A stretch of DNA of 64,000 nt from Phenylobacterium deserti (GTDB lineage: Bacteria; Pseudomonadota; Alphaproteobacteria; Caulobacterales; Caulobacteraceae): the NCBI RefSeq assembly GCF_003254705.1, contig NZ_QFYR01000001.1, positions 744,001 to 808,000 on the forward strand. Reading direction: 5' to 3'. Positions 61,742-64,000 of this stretch are shown piece after piece (positions within the stretch are counted from its first letter, which is position 1; every line of letters begins with the position of its first letter). The notes under the pieces were generated by a model. That model was not told the origin of the DNA, did no database searches, and saw only the letters and a program-made list of their open reading frames with translations. A program made the position numbers and the translations under genes.

Positions 61742-63739
61742 TCAGTAAGGCGGCAGCACCGGCTCGCGCTGCGGCGGCGGGGCGGCCCCGTCGTAGAACG
61801 GCTCTTCCGGCTCGCGCACCACGCCGTTGGCCTGATCGATGGCGTCGGCGATCGGATCGGTCGGCGGCGGCGGCTCGGGCATGAAGTCGCCCCCGGGGAT
61901 CGGCTGGGTCGCCAGCCTGGGCAGGGCCTGACTCATGTAGTCGCGCCAGATCCGGGCCGGCGGGCCGCCGCCGGTGACGCGCTTCATGGGCGTGTTGTCG
62001 TCCTTGCCCACCCAGACGGCGGTCACGAAGCCGCCGGTGTAGCCGACGAACCATGCGTCCCGGTAGTCGCTGGTGGTGCCGGTCTTGCCGGCCAGATCGA
62101 AGCCGGGGACCCGCGCCGCCGTGCCGGTGCCGGCCACGATGACCTGCCGCATCATGCGGACCATGTAGGACAAGGCCGGCTGGCCGATGACCTGCCGCCG
62201 GTCGGGCGCACCGACGCTGCGGTCGTAGAGCACCCGACCGTTGGAGGTGCGGATGCGCTCGATGGCATAGGCGCGGGCGAAGTAGCCGCCGTTGGAGAAC
62301 GGGGCGTAGGCCTGGGTCAGCTCCAGCGGGCTCACTTCCACCGCGCCGAGGGCCATGGAGGGATCGAGCTGGATGCGCGAGGTGATGCCCAGCCGACGCG
62401 CCGTGGAGGCGACGTTGGCGGTGCCGACCTCGTTGGCGAGCTGGGCCGCCACCGTGTTGATCGACTCCTGCATCGCGGTGGCGATGGTGATGGGGCCGAG
62501 GAACTTGCCGGTGTAGTTGCGGGGCTGCCAGTTGCCGATGGTCACCGGCTGGTCCACCACCGGGGTGTCCGGCGTGCGGCCGCTTTCCATGGCGGTGAGG
62601 TAGACGAAAGGCTTGAAGGCCGAGCCTGCCTGGCGCTTGGCCTGGGCGACGCGATCGAACTGGGTCTGCAGGTAGTTGGTCCCGCCGACATAGGCGCGCA
62701 CGCGGCCCTCGCCGTCGATGGAGACGAGCGCGCCCTGGCCGACGCCCTGCCCGGCCGCGCCTGCGACGCCAGCCTGCAGGGACTGTTCGGCCGAGGCCTG
62801 GAGCGGCAGGTCCAGGGTGGTCTCGACCACCAGATCCTCGGTCGGCTCGCCCACCAGGCTGCGGACCTCGTCATCCACCCAGTCCACGAAGTACTGGGCG
62901 CGCTGGTTGGCCAGCACTGGATTGACCCGCACCTTCTGGGTGAAGGCCTCGTCCCGCTCCTGCGGGGTGATCGCCTTGATGCGCACCATCTCGTCCAGGA
63001 CCATGGTCGCCCGGCGCGCGGCGCGGTCGGTCGCGGACACCGGCGAATAGCGCGAAGGCCCTTTCATCATGCCAGCCAGCAGGGCGGCCTCGCCCAGGGT
63101 CAGCTCGGAAGCCGGCTTGCCGAAATAGCGCTGGGAGGCGGCCTCGATGCCGTAGGCGCCGGCGCCAAAGTAGACCCGGTTCAGATAGAGCTCGAGGATC
63201 TGCTTCTTGGAGAACTTGGCTTCCAGCCAGACGGCCAGGATCAGCTCCTGCGCCTTGCGGCGGTAGTTCTGCTTGGGCGTCAGGAACAGGTTGCGGGCCA
63301 GCTGCTGGGTGATGGTCGAGCCGCCGCGCAGCGGACCGCCCTCGCCCCTGTGGGTGACGTTGTAGATCTGGCTGCGGACGATGCCCCAGGGGTTGAAGCC
63401 GAAGTGGTAGTAGTACCAGCGGTCTTCGATGGCGATGAACGCCTTGGGCACATAGGGCGGCAGGCGATCGAGGTCGACGGGCGGCGCATACTGGCTGCCG
63501 CGGACGGCGATCAGTCCGCCCGAACGGTCGAGGTAAGAGACCGACGGCTGGCGCTTCACGTCATAGAGCTTGGAGGTGTCAGGCAGATCGACGCTGAACA
63601 CGGCGAAGAAGGCCACGACAAAGATGAGGGCCCAGACCCCCAGCACCATCGCCCAGTAGAGGATCGCCTGCAGCGGCGAGCGCCGCTTGCGCGGCTCGCG
63701 GCCGCGACCCTCGGGTCCTGGCGACTGCGCGTTGGCCAT
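61742..63739 (-). CDS. PBP1A-family bifunctional peptidoglycan synthase
   Basis: A 665-residue class A PBP with one N-terminal membrane segment (LYWAMVLGVWALIFVVAFFA). The GT51 domain (about 85-255) shows FIAIEDRWYYYHFG and GGSTITQQLARN with catalytic Glu; the transpeptidase domain has the SxxK of GSAFKPFVYLT (Ser near residue 380), SxN-like SINT and KTGTTSDYRDAWF. It makes and cross-links glycan strands. The tail is Pro/Asp-rich. Several paralogs are common in this family, so I give no symbol. ATG at 63739 with AGGACG upstream. Confidence 0.94.
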   Translation of the reverse strand: MANAQSPGPEGRGREPRKRRSPLQAILYWAMVLGVWALIFVVAFFAVFSVDLPDTSKLYDVKRQPSVSYLDRSGGLIAVRGSQYAPPVDLDRLPPYVPKAFIAIEDRWYYYHFGFNPWGIVRSQIYNVTHRGEGGPLRGGSTITQQLARNLFLTPKQNYRRKAQELILAVWLEAKFSKKQILELYLNRVYFGAGAYGIEAASQRYFGKPASELTLGEAALLAGMMKGPSRYSPVSATDRAARRATMVLDEMVRIKAITPQERDEAFTQKVRVNPVLANQRAQYFVDWVDDEVRSLVGEPTEDLVVETTLDLPLQASAEQSLQAGVAGAAGQGVGQGALVSIDGEGRVRAYVGGTNYLQTQFDRVAQAKRQAGSAFKPFVYLTAMESGRTPDTPVVDQPVTIGNWQPRNYTGKFLGPITIATAMQESINTVAAQLANEVGTANVASTARRLGITSRIQLDPSMALGAVEVSPLELTQAYAPFSNGGYFARAYAIERIRTSNGRVLYDRSVGAPDRRQVIGQPALSYMVRMMRQVIVAGTGTAARVPGFDLAGKTGTTSDYRDAWFVGYTGGFVTAVWVGKDDNTPMKRVTGGGPPARIWRDYMSQALPRLATQPIPGGDFMPEPPPPTDPIADAIDQANGVVREPEEPFYDGAAPPPQREPVLPPY

Positions 63740-63881
63740 ATGGTCGTCCTAGAAAGTGGTAAAAGCCGCCGTCCCGCGGGCGGCTTAGCACCCGCGCGGT
63801 ACGCCCAACAATATTGACAGCATATGAATGTGGTTTGCGGCGCCGCTGCGGCGAGCGCCGGCAGGGGAGGATGAGGGTCCG

Positions 63882-64000
63882 ATGAGGTGGAAAAGCGCGA
63901 TGGCGGCGCTGCTGGCGTTTGCAGCGGCGACGTCTGCGGCATCGGGCGCGGCGGCGCGCGAGCGGACCGTGTTCTTCGACGACTTCTCTGGCGCGAAGCT
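63882..64000 (+). CDS. Secreted protein, N-terminal fragment (GH16-like suspected)
   Basis: Only 39 codons are in the window. MRWKSAMAALLAFAAATSAA is a signal peptide with cleavage near AAA, followed by RERTVFFDDFSGAKL, which resembles the FFDDFSG opening of glycoside hydrolase family 16. That is a weak similarity and is offered as a guess. GGGGAGG lies 12 nt upstream and a TTGACA at 63815-63820 could be the -35 box. It is divergent from the PBP1A gene; the rest is outside the window. Confidence 0.5.
   Translation, partial: MRWKSAMAALLAFAAATSAASGAAARERTVFFDDFSGAK

Overview
This is a high-GC chromosomal window from an alphaproteobacterium, almost certainly a member of the Caulobacterales. The family is inferred and the genus is not proven; Phenylobacterium or Caulobacter relatives fit best. 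The evidence is a DivL-type pseudo-kinase with Tyr in the H-box, a GAAC-N7-GAAC LexA operator in front of mmcB, a CtrA-type TTAACCAT half-site before rpoN, an RpoN/HPF/PtsN block behind lptAB, and many TTG/GTG starts. Nearly all of the window is core genome. I see no integrase, transposase, phage module, plasmid function or CRISPR array.

Region by region. 1-5.3 kb: end of lptA, lptB, a WYL regulator on the other strand, rpoN, an ExoD membrane protein, long-form hpf and ptsN. 5.4-7.0 kb: hsp20 and DUF1150, driven by a heat-shock-like promoter and a ROSE-type RNA thermometer, then a lipoprotein. 7.1-12.1 kb: a DUF6270 protein and a divergent copper locus (CopA ATPase against csoR plus a Met/His-rich exported protein) with two CsoR-type operators. 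12.1-18.9 kb: tRNA-Ala(GGC), a FYDLN-acid protein, aroA-cmk-rpsA, ihfB, mscL and a CPBP protease. 18.9-25 kb: a hemerythrin, then trpF-trpB-trpA-accD-folC, a Caulobacterales-like intergenic repeat, and trxA. 25-34.7 kb: a minus-strand operon, acyltransferase-tsaE-amgK-murU-addB-addA. This couples tRNA modification, cell-wall sugar recycling and double-strand-break repair through 4-bp start/stop overlaps.

34.7-42.7 kb: a Tat/lipoprotein L,D-transpeptidase, small unknown proteins, an SMP-30 lactonase with a Gfo/Idh oxidoreductase, mmsA, a disordered acidic protein with an EcfG-like promoter, zapE and a LysR regulator. 42.9-47.9 kb: sdhCDAB, then a ferredoxin reductase/ferredoxin pair. 47.9-52.8 kb: a 53-residue membrane peptide gene, a GcvA-type regulator, galM and a secreted GH9 glycoside hydrolase. 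52.9-64 kb: divL, a small unknown protein, a zincin metallopeptidase, SOS-controlled mmcB, the redox two-component system regB/regA with divergent senC, an intracellular PHB depolymerase, a YgjP-type metallopeptidase, a PBP1A-family transglycosylase/transpeptidase, and the start of a secreted protein cut by the window end.

I did not find a convincing undescribed multi-gene system. The most informative observations are regulatory: the ROSE thermometer, twin CsoR operators, the SOS box and operator-like dyads. The leading uncharacterised protein candidates are the Met/His-rich copper-locus protein, the 53-residue membrane peptide and the acidic stress-type protein.
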